Source of the DNA: Euonymus europaeus
Taxonomy: Eukaryota; Streptophyta; Magnoliopsida; Celastrales; Celastraceae
NCBI GenBank assembly: GCA_963580455.1
Contig: OY756969.1
Location: forward strand, 13,116,760-13,180,759
Length of the DNA stretch: 64,000 nt
Reading direction: 5' to 3'
In this document: in pieces, positions 40,069 through 51,060 of the stretch
Numbering within the stretch: the stretch's first letter is position 1
Layout: the number at the start of each line of letters is the position of its first letter
The notes under the pieces: model-generated
Told to the model about the DNA's origin: nothing
The model's database searches: none
What the model saw: only the letters and a program-made list of their open reading frames with translations
Position numbers and translations under genes: made by a program

Positions 40069-40195
40069 CACAACAATTTTTCTATGAATGGATAAGGATG
40101 GCCACCGTTTTGTTTTTTCCTAGTTCCATTTGGATTAGGAAAACAAAACCTAAAAGGAGACTTTTTTAACACAATGAAAAGGTTTTGTTTTATAA

Positions 40196-40201
40196 AATAA
40201 A
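40196..40201 (+). promoter_or_regulatory. Candidate polyadenylation signal in the solo LTR
   Basis: AATAAA lies about 130 bp downstream of the candidate TATA box, in the order expected for U3-R-U5. AT-rich DNA gives such hexamers by chance, so this is tentative. Confidence 0.25.
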
Positions 40202-40413
40202 AAGGGCTGGCCGTGTGATTCATTCATAAGAAAACAACCAAGTTATTTTTCCAAAAAAAAGGAGCCGAGTGTTCCTAGAGAGGTGGCCGTGTGAGATTCT
40301 TTTGGTTCACTACCAATTGGGTTTTTTGCTTTGCTTTTTCGCAAGGAGATTAAAGAGAATACCTCGGAAACAACATAGGCTATTCTTGGGGATTCTTGTT
40401 TTCTAAATTGGTG

Positions 40414-40500
40414 GTTCGTGATCAAGAGGTGTGATCAAACAAAGGGTGTGTTCAAGATCCGATCGTGTGTTCGTGATCAAGTGTTGAGTTCGTGATCAAG
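40414..40500 (+). repeat. Three 13-bp direct repeats in the LTR
   Basis: GTTCGTGATCAAG occurs three times, at 40414-40426, 40469-40481 and 40488-40500, with GTGATCAAAC also between the first and second. A second short repeat, TGGCCGTGTGA, is at 40208 and 40284. Their place downstream of the candidate TATA box suggests the R/U5 or leader part of the element. Function is unknown. Confidence 0.8.
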
Positions 40501-40777
40501 ACGGATAGCACGTTGGACCTCGATAGTAAAGAGGTTGGTATTCTTCTTCTAACCTTCTTCATGACATGATTGTATGTTTAGATCTAAGAATTATTTTGTA
40601 TGAAATTAATACTAGAAGCATGCTAGGATTAATTACAAAATTAATTGGATCTAGGATAACACTTGATAGGCGTGTAACAATCTAGGGTTGTTTGGCTTCC
40701 GATTAAATTTTTGATTTGTACCTATGCTAAGAACGATCCGTAAGACGCTTCCGCATGTTCTAAAATTATTTTAGCAA

Positions 40778-40783
40778 CCAACA
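40778..40783 (+). repeat. LTR terminal inverted repeat, right
   Basis: CCAACA, pairing with TGTTGG at 38521-38526. It fixes the right end of the LTR directly before the second ACTTC. Confidence 0.85.
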
Positions 40784-40788
40784 ACTTC
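40784..40788 (+). repeat. Target-site duplication, right copy
   Basis: ACTTC, identical to 38516-38520. It runs straight into GAACCATCAAAG, the continuation of the interrupted satellite monomer. Confidence 0.9.
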
Positions 40789-42533
40789 GAACCATCAAAG
40801 TTGCTAGAGCTACAATTTTATTATTCTTCTATGTCAAATTTTACGATTATAAGCTTGCTAGATTATTTCGACGCCAAAACACGAACTTTCTATAACAAAT
40901 GGACAAAACCGTTCAAAGCTCCTTCATAGAGAGAGTTCAGCAACTTCGAACCATCAAAGTTCTTAGGGGTACACTTTTTATTATTATTGTATGTCAAATT
41001 TTATGAGTATAAGCTTCGTAGATTATTTCAGTGCCGAAACAACAACTTTCTATGACAAATCGACAAAACCGTTAAAAGCTCTTCCATAGAGAATGTTTAC
41101 TTCAAACCATCAAAGTTGCTCGGTGTACACTTTTTATTGTTCTACTATGTGAAATTTGACGAGTATAAGCTTCGTAGATTATTTCGATGCCAAAACGTGA
41201 AGTTTCTAAAACAAATGGACAAAACAGTTAAAAGCTTCTCCATAGAGAAAGTTGAGCAAATTCAACCATCAAAGTTGCTCGGAGTACACTTTTTACTGTT
41301 CTTCTATGTCAAATTTTACGAGTATATAACTTGCTAGATTATTTTGATTCGAAAACACAAACTTTCTATGACAAATGGACAAAACCGTTAAAAGCTTCTC
41401 CATAGAGAGAGTTGAGCAACTTCGAACCATCAAAATTGCTAGAGGTAAACTTTTTATTATTCTTCTATGTCAAAATTTACGATTATAAGCCTGCTAGATT
41501 ATTTTGATGCCAAAACACGAACTTTCTATTACAAATGGAAAAAAACCGTTAAAAGCTCCTCCATAGAGAGAGTTCAGAAACTTCGAACCATCAAAGTTCT
41601 TAGGGGTACACTTTGTATTATTATTGTATGTCAAATTTTATGAGTATAAGCTTCGAAGATTATTTCAGTGCCGAAACAACAACTTTCTATGACAAATGGA
41701 CAAAACCGTTAAAAGCTCCTCCATAGAGAGAGTTGGGCAACTTCGGACCATCAAAGTTGCTCGGTGTACACTTTTTATTGTTCTTCTATGTGAAATTTGA
41801 CGAGTATAAGCTTCGTAGATTAATTTGATGCTAAAACGTGAAGTTTCTATAACAAATGGAGAAAACAATTAAAAGCTTTTCCATAGAGAAAGTTGAGCAA
41901 ATTCAACCATCAAAGTTGCTCGGGGTACACTTTTTACTGTTCTTCTATGTTAAATTTTACGAGTATATAACTTGCTAGATTATTTTGATTCCAAAACACA
42001 AACTTTCTATGACAAATGGACAAAACCGTTAAAAGCTCCTCCATAGAGAGAGTTGAGCAACTTCGAACCATCAAACTTGCTAGAGGTACACTTTTTATTG
42101 TTCTTCTATGTGAAATTCTACGAGTATAAGTTTGCTAGATTATTTCGATGACAAAACACCAAATTTCTATGACAAATGGACAAAACCGTTAAAAAATCCT
42201 CTAAAGATAGAGTTGAGCAACTTCGAACCATCAAAGTTGCTCGGTGTAAACTTTTTATTGTTGTTCTATGTGAAATTTTACGAGTATAAGCTTCCTAGAT
42301 TTTAAAAAAGCAAGTTTCTATGACAAATTGATAAAACAGTTAAAAGCTCCTCCATAGAGAGAGTTGAGCAAATTCGGACCATCAAAGTTGCTCGGGTTAC
42401 ACTTTTTATTTTTCTTCTATGTCAAATTCTACGAGTATAAGCTTACAAGATTATTTCAAAAAAAATAGCAACTTTCTATGACAAATGGACAAAACTGTTA
42501 AAAGCTCCTCCATAGAGAGAGTTGAGCAACTTC

Positions 42534-44599
42534 GGACCATCAAATTTACTCGGTGTACACTTTTTACTGTTCTTCTATGTGAAATTTTACGACTATAAGC
42601 TTCCAAGATTATTTCGAAAAAAAAACACCAACTTTCTATGACAAATAGACAAAACCGTTAAAAGCTCCTCCATAGAGAGAGTTGAGCAACCTCGGACTAT
42701 CGAAGTTGCTCGGTGTACACTTTTCATTGTTCTTCTATGTGAAATTTTACGAGTATAAGCTTCCTAGATTATTTCGATGCCAAAACGCCAAGTTTTTATG
42801 ACAAATGGACAAAACAGTTAAAAGCTCCTCCATAGAGAGAGTTGAGCAAATTCGGACCATCAAAGTTGCTCGGGTACACTCTTTACTATTTTTCTATGTG
42901 AAATTTTACGAGTATAAGCTTCCTAGATTATTTCGATGCTAAAACGCGAAGTTTCTATAACAAATTGACAAAACAGTTAAAAACTCCTACATAGAGATAG
43001 TTGAGCATATTCGAACCATCAAAGTTGCTCGGGGTATACTTTTTACTGTTCTTCTATGTCAAATTTTATGAGTATATAACTTGTTAGATTATTTTGATTC
43101 CTAAACACAAACTTTCTATGACAAATGGACAAAACCGTTAAAAGCTCCTCCATAGAGAGAGTTGAGCAACTTCGAACCATCAAAGTTGCTAGAGCTACAC
43201 TTCTTATTATTCTTCTATGTCAAATTTTACGATTATGAGCATGCTAGATTATTTCGATGCCAAAACATGAACTTTCTATGACAAATGGACAAAACCGTTA
43301 AAAGCTCCTCCATAGAGAGAGATCAGCAACTTCGAACCATCAAAGTTCTTAGCGGTACACTTTATTATTATTGTATGTCAAATTTTATGAGTATAAGCTT
43401 CGTAGATTATTTCAGTGCTGAAACAACAACTTTCTATGACAAATGGACAAAACCGTTAAAAGCTCATTCATAGAGAGAGTTGGGCAACTTCGGACATCAA
43501 AGTTGCTCGGTGTACACTTTTTATTGTTCTTCTATGTGAAATTTGACGAGTATAAGCTTCGTAGATTATTTCGATGCTAAAACTCGAAGTTTCTATAACA
43601 AATGTACAAAACAGTTAAAAGCTTTTCCATAGAGAAAGTTGAGCAAATTCAACCATCAAAGTTGCTCGGGGTTCACTTTTTACCGTTCTTCTATGTCAAA
43701 TTTTACGAGTATATAACTTGCTAGATTATTTCGATGCCAAAACACCAACTTTCTATGACAAATGGACAAAACCGTTAAAAAATCCTCTATAGAGAGAGTT
43801 GAGCAACTTTGGATCATCAAAGTTGCTCGGTGCACACTTTTATTGTTCTTATATGTGAAATTTTACGAGTATAAGCTTCCTAGATTATTTCGATGCCAAA
43901 ACGCCAAGTTTTTATGACAAATGGACAAAACAGTTAAAAGCTCCTCCATAGAGAGAGTTGAGCAACATCGGACCATCAAAGTTGCTCGGGGTACACTTTT
44001 TATTGTTCTTCTATGTCAAATTCTACGAGTATAAGCTTGCTAGATTATTTCGATGCCAAAACACCAACTTTTATGACAAATGGACTAAACCGTTAAAAAT
44101 TCCTCTATAGAGAGAGTTGAGCAACTTCAAAGCATCAAAGTTCCTCGGTGTAAACTTTTTATTGTTCTTCTATGTGAAATTTTACGGGTATAAGCTTCCT
44201 AGATTGTCAAAAAAGCAAGTTTCTATGACAAATTGACAAAACATTTAAAAGCTCCTCCATAGAGATAGTTGAGCAAATTCGGACCATCAAAGTTGCTCGG
44301 GGTACACTTTTTATTTTTCTTCTATGTCAAATTCTACGAGTATAAGCTTACTAGATTATTTGGAAAAAAATTAGCAACTTTCTATGACAAATGGACAAAA
44401 CCGTTAAAAGCTCCTCCATAGACAGAGTTGAGCAACTTCGGACCATCAAAGTTGCTCGGTGTACACTTTTTACTGTTCTTCTATGTGAAATTTTACGACT
44501 ATAAGCTTCCAAGATTATTTCGAAAAAAAAACACCAACTTTCTATGACAAATAGACAAAACCGTTAAAAGCTCCTCCATAGAGAGAGTTGAGCAACCTC
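42534..44599 (+). repeat. 2,066-bp tandem duplication, copy 1
   Basis: Thirteen monomers repeated immediately to the right at an offset of 2,066 bp, for example ATTTCGAAAAAAAAACACC at about 42612 and 44678. Similarity ends near 44497. The last monomer, with ACGACTATAAGCTTCCAAG, is itself the same type as the first of the next copy. Confidence 0.87.
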
Positions 44600-46563
44600 G
44601 GACCATCAAATTTACTCGGTGTACACTTTTTACTGTTCTTCTATGTGAAATTTTACGACTATAAGCTTCCAAGATTATTTCGAAAAAAAAACACCAACTT
44701 TCTATGACAAATAGACAAAACCGTTAAAAGCTCCTCCATAGAGAGAGTTGAGCAACCTCGGACTATCGAAGTTGCTCGGTGTACACTTTTCATTGTTCTT
44801 CTATGTGAAATTTTACGAGTATAAGCTTCCTAGATTATTTCGATGCCAAAACGCCAAGTTTTTATGACAAATGGACAAAACAGTTAAAAGCTCCTCCATA
44901 GAGAGAGTTGAGCAAATTCGGACCATCAAAGTTGCTCGGGTACACTCTTTACTATTTTTCTATGTGAAATTTTACGAGTATAAGCTTCCTAGATTATTTC
45001 GATGCTAAAACGCGAAGTTTCTATAACAAATTGACAAAACAGTTAAAAACTCCTACATAGAGATAGTTGAGCATATTCGAACCATCAAAGTTGCTCGGGG
45101 TATACTTTTTACTGTTCTTCTATGTCAAATTTTATGAGTATATAACTTGTTAGATTATTTTGATTCCTAAACACAAACTTTCTATGACAAATGGACAAAA
45201 CCGTTAAAAGCTCCTCCATAGAGAGAGTTGAGCAACTTCGAACCATCAAAGTTGCTAGAGCTACACTTCTTATTATTCTTCTATGTCAAATTTTACGATT
45301 ATGAGCATGCTAGATTATTTCGATGCCAAAACATGAACTTTCTATGACAAATGGACAAAACCGTTAAAAGCTCCTCCATAGAGAGAGATCAGCAACTTCG
45401 AACCATCAAAGTTCTTAGCGGTACACTTTATTATTATTGTATGTCAAATTTTATGAGTATAAGCTTCGTAGATTATTTCAGTGCTGAAACAACAACTTTC
45501 TATGACAAATGGACAAAACCGTTAAAAGCTCATTCATAGAGAGAGTTGGGCAACTTCGGACATCAAAGTTGCTCGGTGTACACTTTTTATTGTTCTTCTA
45601 TGTGAAATTTGACGAGTATAAGCTTCGTAGATTATTTCGATGCTAAAACTCGAAGTTTCTATAACAAATGTACAAAACAGTTAAAAGCTTTTCCATAGAG
45701 AAAGTTGAGCAAATTCAACCATCAAAGTTGCTCGGGGTTCACTTTTTACCGTTCTTCTATGTCAAATTTTACGAGTATATAACTTGCTAGATTATTTCGA
45801 TGCCAAAACACCAACTTTCTATGACAAATGGACAAAACCGTTAAAAAATCCTATATAGAGAGAGTTGAGCAACTTTGGATCATCAAAGTTGCTCGGTGCA
45901 CACTTTTATTGTTCTTATATGTGAAATTTTACGAGTATAAGCTTCCTAGATTATTTCGATGCCAAAACGCCAAGTTTTTATGACAAATGGACAAAACAGT
46001 TAAAAGCTCCTCCATAGAGAGAGTTGAGCAACATCGGACCATCAAAGTTGCTCGGGGTACACTTTTTATTGTTCTTCTATGTCAAATTCTACGAGTATAA
46101 GCTTGCTAGATTATTTCGATGCCAAAACACCAACTTTTATGACAAATGGACTAAACCGTTAAAAATTCCTCTATAGAGAGAGTTGAGCAACTTCAAAGCA
46201 TCAAAGTTCCTCGGTGTAAACTTTTTATTGTTCTTCTATGTGAAATTTTACGGGTATAAGCTTCCTAGATTGTCGAAAAAGCAAGTTTCTATGACAAATT
46301 GACAAAACATTTAAAAGCTCCTCCATAGAGATAGTTGAGCAAATTCGGACCATCAAAGTTGCTCGGGGTACACTTTTTATTTTTCTTCTATGTCAAATTC
46401 TACGAGTATAAGCTTACTAGATTATTTGGAAAAAAATTAGCAACTTTCTATGACAAATGGACAAAACCGTTAAAAGCTCCTCCATAGACAGAGTTGAGCA
46501 ACTTCGGACCATCAAAGTTGCTCGGTGTACACTTTTTACTGTTCTTCTATGTGAAATTTTACG
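44600..46563 (+). repeat. 2,066-bp tandem duplication, copy 2
   Basis: Nearly identical to 42534-44497. I noticed only isolated changes, for example TCCTATATAG (about 45849) for TCCTCTATAG, and TTGTCGAAAAAGC (about 46270) for TTGTCAAAAAAGC. At about 46564 it leaves the pattern (ACGAGTATAAGCTTCTTAAA) and continues as the module seen at 36820 and 28220. Confidence 0.87.
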
Positions 46564-47984
46564 AGTATAAGCTTCTTAAATTATTTCGATGTCAAAACAG
46601 CAAGTTTCTATGACAAATGGACAAAACAGTTAAAAGCTCATTCATAGAGAGAGTTGAACAACTTCGGAGCATTAAATTTGCTCCGGGTACACCTTTTATT
46701 GTTTTTCTATGTCAAATTTGACAAGTATAAGCCTGCTAGATTATTTCGATGTCAAAACACCAACTTTCTATGACAAATGGACAAAATCGTTAAAAGCTCC
46801 TCCATAGAGAGAGTTGAACAACTTCAGACTATCAAAGTTGCCCGGTGTACACTTTTTAATGTTCTTCTATATGAAATTTTATGAGCATAAGCTTCCTAGA
46901 TTATTTCATTGCCGAAACACTAAGTTTCTATGACAAATGGAGAAAACAGTTAAAAGCTCCTCCAAAGAGACAGTTGAGCAAATTCGGACCATCAAAGTTG
47001 CTCGGGGTACACTTTTTACTGTTCTTCTATGTCAAATTTTACGAGTATAAAACTTGCTAGATTATTTTGATACCAAAACACAAACTTTCTATGACAAATG
47101 GACAAAACCGTTAAAAGCACCTTCATAGAGAGAGTTGAGCAACTTTGAACCATCAAAGTTCCTAGGCGTACACTTCTTATTATTATTGTATGTCAAATTT
47201 TATGAGTATAAGCTTCGTAGATTATTTCAATGCCGAAATACCAACTTTCTATGACAAATGGACAAAACCGTTAAAAGCTCCTCCATAGAGAGAGTTGGGC
47301 AACTTCGGACCACCAAAGTTTCTCGGTGTACACTTTTTATTATTGTTCTATGTGAAATTTGACAAGTATAAGCTTCCAAGATTATTTCGATGTCAAAACA
47401 CCAATTTCTATTATAAATGGACAAAACATTTAAAAGCTCCTCCAAGAGAGAGTTGAGCAACTTCAGACCATCAAAGTTGCTCGGGGTACACTTTTTATTG
47501 TTCTTCTATGTCAAATTCTACAAGTATAAGCTTGCTAGATTATTTCGATGATAAAACACCAACTTTCTATGACAAATGGACAAAACCATTAAAAAAATCC
47601 TCTATAGAGAGAGTTCAGAAACTTTGGACCATCAAAGTTGCTTGGTGTACACTTTTTATTGTTCTTCTATTTGAAATTTTATGAGTATAAACTTTCTATA
47701 TTATTTTGATGTCAAAAAAGCAAGTTTCTATGACAAATTGACAAAATAGCTAAATGCTCCTTCATAGAGAGGGTTGAGCAAATTCGGACCATCAAAGTTG
47801 CTCGGGGTACACTTTTTATTGTTCTTCTCTGTCAAATTCTATGAATATAAGCTTGCTAGATTATTTCGATGCCAAAACACCAACTTTCTATGACAAATGG
47901 ACAAAATCGTTAAAAGCTCCTCCATAGAGAGAGGGGAGCAACTTCGGACAATGAAAGTTGCTCCATGTACACTTTTTATTAGTC

Positions 47985-48086
47985 TTCTATGTGAAATTTT
48001 GTGAGTATAAGCTTCCTAGATTATTTCGATGACAAAACACCAACATCGAACCGTCAAAGTTGCTCGGGGTACACTTCTTATTGTTC
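47985..48086 (+). repeat. Truncated monomer (about 102 bp)
   Basis: The spacing between successive TTCTATG landmarks is 102 bp here, not 160. ACACCAAC (48037-48044) is joined directly to ATCGAACC of the next monomer, skipping the TTTCTATGACAAATGG through GAGAGAGTTGAG portion. The shared CAAC at the join points to a microhomology deletion of about 58 bp. Confidence 0.82.
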
Positions 48087-48174
48087 TTCTATGTCAAATT
48101 TTTCGAGTATTTTGCTTGCTAGATTATTTTGATGTCAAAACACCAATTTCTATGATAAATGGACAAAACAGTTA

Positions 48175-48230
48175 AAAGCACATCCATAGAAAGAGAGTTG
48201 AGCAAATTCTACAAGCATAAGCTTGCTAGA
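48175..48230 (+). repeat. Truncated monomer (about 54 bp lost)
   Basis: GTTGAGCAAATTC is joined directly to TACAAGCATAAGC, skipping the whole AAGTTGCTCGG to TTCTATG part. CAAATTC (48203-48209) is found in both parent positions (GAGCAAATTCGG and GTCAAATTCTAC). It is the second such deletion within 170 bp. Confidence 0.82.
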
Positions 48231-48539
48231 TTATTTCGATACCAAAAACACCAACTTTCTATGACAAATAGACAAAACCGTAAAAAAAATCCTCTACAGA
48301 GAGAGTTGAGCAACTTTGGATCATCAAAGTTGCTCGGTGTACACTTTTATTGTTCTTCCATGTGAAATTTTACGAGTATAAGCTTCCTAGATTATTTCGA
48401 TGACAAAACTACGAATTTCTATGACAAATGAACAAAACAGTTAAAAGCTCCTCCATAGAGAGAGTTGAGCAAATTCGGACAATCAAAGTTGCTCGGGGTA
48501 CACTTTTTATTGTTCTTCTATGTCAAATTCTACGAGTAT

Positions 48540-50040
48540 AAGCTTCCTAGATTATTTCGAAAAAAAAACACCAACTTTCTATGACAAATAGACAAAACCG
48601 TTAAAAGCTCCTCCATAGAGAGAGTTGAGCAACTTCGAACCATCGAAGTTATTCGGGGTACACTTTTTACTATTCTTCTATGTGAAATTTTACGAGTATA
48701 AGCTTCCTAGATTATTTCGATTATAAAAGGCCAAGTTTCTATGACAAATTGAGAAAACAGTTAAAAGATCCTACATAGAGAGAGTTGAGCAAATTCGAAC
48801 CATCAAAGTTGCTCGGGGTACACTTTTTACTGTTCTTCTATGTCAAATTTTACGAGTATATAACTTGCTAGATTATTTTGATTCAAAAACACAAACTTTC
48901 TATGAAAAATGGACAAAACCGTTAAAAGCTCCTCCATAGAGAGAGTTGAGCAACTTCGAACCATCAAAGTTGCTAGAGGTACACTTTTTATTATTCTTCT
49001 ATGTCAAATTTTACGATTATAAGCCTCCTAGATTATTTCGATGCCAAAAAACACGAACTTTCTATGACAAATGGAAAAAACCGTTAAAAGCTCCTCCATA
49101 GAGAGAGTTCAGCAACTTCGAAGCATCAAAGTTCTTAGGGGTACACTTTTTATTATTATTGTATGTCAAATTTTATGAGTATAAGCTTCGTAGATTATTT
49201 CAGTGCCGAAACAACAACTTTCTATGACAAATGGACAAAACCGTTAAAAGCTCATCCATTGAGAGAGTTGGGCAACTTCGGACCATCAAAGTTGCTCGGT
49301 GTACACTTTTTATTTTTCTTCTATGTGAAATTTGATGAGTATAAGCTTCCTAGATTATTTCGATGCTAAAACGCGAAGTTTCTATAACAAATGGACAAAA
49401 CAGTTAAAAGCTTTTCCATAGAGAAAGTTGAGCAAATACGAACCATCAAAGTTGCTCGGGGTACACTTTTTACTGTTCTTCTATGTCAAATTTTACGACT
49501 ATATAACTTGCTAGATTATTTTGATGCCAAAACACAAACTTTCTATGACAAATGGACAAAACCATTAAAAGCTCCTCCATAGAGAGAGTTGAGCAACTTC
49601 AAACTATCAAAGTTGTTAGAGGTACACTTTTTATAATTCTTCTATGTCAAATTTTAAGAGTATAAGCTTCCTAGATTATTTCGATGTCAAAACACCAATA
49701 TCTATGATAAATGGACAAAACAGTTAAAAGCTCCTCCATAGAGAGAGTTGAGCAAATTCGGACCATCAAAGTTGCTCGGGGTACACTTTTTACTATTCTT
49801 CTATGTGAAATTTTACGAGTATAGCTTCCTAGATTATTTCGATGCTAAAACGCCAAGTTTCTATAACAAATTGACAAAACAGTTAAAAGCTCCTACATAG
49901 AGAGAGTTGAGCAAATTCAAACCATCAAAGTTGCTCGGGGTACACTTTTTACTGTTCTTGTATGTCAAATTTTACGAGTATATAACTTGCTAGATTATTT
50001 TGATTCCAAAACACAAACTTTCTATGACAAATGGACAAAA
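48540..50040 (+). repeat. Array B module with TTATAAAAGG marker, copy 1
   Basis: A module of about 1.5 kb recognised by CGATTATAAAAGGCC (marker TTATAAAAGG at 48721). It recurs at 54760-56260 (marker 54941) and from 63235 to the window end (marker 63415). A shorter part also occurs near 53990. The offsets 6,220 and 14,694 hold over at least 500 bp in each case. Confidence 0.83.
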
Positions 50041-50100
50041 CCGTTAAACGCTCCTCCATAGAGAGAGTTGAGCAACTTCGAACCATCAAAGTTGCTAGAG
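49141..50100 (+). repeat. Six-monomer tandem duplication in array B, copy 1
   Basis: A 960-bp block followed directly by a second copy. It runs through the TATTATTATTGTATG, CAGTGCCGAAAC, GCTAAAACGCGAAG, ACTATATAACTTGC and ACCAATATCTATG monomers. A single copy, followed by other sequence, is also at about 55361-56220. Confidence 0.87.
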
Positions 50101-51060
50101 GTACACTTTTTATTATTATTGTATGTCAAATTTTATGAGTATAAGCTTCGTAGATTATTTCAGTGCCGAAATAACAACTTTCTATGACAAATGGACAAAA
50201 CCGTTAGAAGCTCCTCCATTGAGAGAGTTGGGCAACTTCGGACCATCAAAGTTGCTCGGTGTACACTTTCTATTTTTCTTCTATGTGAAATTTGATGAGT
50301 ATAAGCTTCCTAGATTATTTCGATGCTAAAACGCGAAGTTTCTATAACAAATGGACAAAATAGTTAAAAGCTTTTCCATAGAGAAAGTTGAGCAAATTCG
50401 AACCATCAAAGTTGCTCGGGGTACACTTTTTACTGTTCTTCTATGTCAAATTTTACGACTATATAACTTGCTAGATTATTTTGATGCCAAAACACAAACT
50501 TTCTATGACAAATGGACAAAACCATTAAAAGCTCCTCCATAGAGAGAGTTGAGCAACTTCGAACCATCAAAGTTGTTAGAGGTACACTTTTTATAATTCT
50601 TCTATGTCAAATTTTAAGAGTATAAGCTTCCTAGATTATTTCGATGTCAAAACACCAATATCTATGATAAATGGACAAAACAGTTAAAAGCTCCTCCATA
50701 GAGAGAGTTGAGCAAATTCGGACCATCAAAGTTGCTCGGGGTACACTTTTTACTATTCTTCTATGTGAAATTTTACGAGTATAGCTTCCTAGATTATTTC
50801 GATGCTAAAACGCCAAGTTTCTATAACAAATTGACAAAACAGTTAAAAGCTCCTACATAGAGAGAGTTGAGCAAATTCAAACCATCAAAGTTGCTCGGGG
50901 TACACTTTTTACTGTTCTTGTATGTCAAATTTTACGAGTATATAACTTGCTAGATTATTTTGATTCCAAAACACAAACTTTCTATGACAAATAGACAAAA
51001 CCGTTAAAAGCTCCTCCATAGACAGAGTTGAGCAACTTCGAACCATCAAAGTTGCTAGAG
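50101..51060 (+). repeat. Six-monomer tandem duplication in array B, copy 2
   Basis: Second 960-bp copy. Differences from copy 1 include GAAATAACAAC for GAAACAACAAC, GTTAGAAGCTCC for GTTAAAAGCTC, and ACAAAATAG for ACAAAACAG. Part of it recurs at about 58392-58870 (offset 8,292) with the ACAAAATAG and GTTAGAAGCTCC variants, so that segment derives from copy 2 rather than copy 1. Confidence 0.85.

Larger units (their letters stand above)
38521..40783. mobile_element. Solo LTR of a retrotransposon, probably Ty1/copia
   Basis: This 2,263-bp segment shows no satellite sequence. It begins TGTTGGGATG and ends AGCAACCAACA, so its ends form the 6-bp inverted repeat TGTTGG/CCAACA typical of plant LTRs. 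It is flanked by a perfect 5-bp duplication, ACTTC. Removing it with one ACTTC restores an intact satellite monomer. No primer-binding site, polypurine tract, gag or pol sequence and no second LTR is present, so it is a solo LTR, presumably left by recombination between the two LTRs of a full element. A TATA-like run, an AATAAA and small repeats near its right end fit transcription from left to right as printed. Copia assignment rests only on termini and length; an Angela-like lineage is possible but uncertain. Short open frames inside (for example 39825-40223 on the minus strand) resemble nothing I recognise. Confidence 0.88.

Noticed and set aside
39825..40223. A 132-codon minus-strand open frame within the solo LTR, with a 60-codon one at 40243-40425 and a 70-codon plus-strand one at 39544-39756.
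   Set aside because: No recognisable retroelement or host domain, AT-rich low-complexity translation, and a position inside an LTR where coding sequence is not expected. Chance frames.
38521..40783. A full-length or non-autonomous retrotransposon rather than a solo LTR.
   Set aside because: There is one TG...CA unit with a direct target duplication at its two ends, no second LTR, and no primer-binding site or polypurine tract flanking an internal region.
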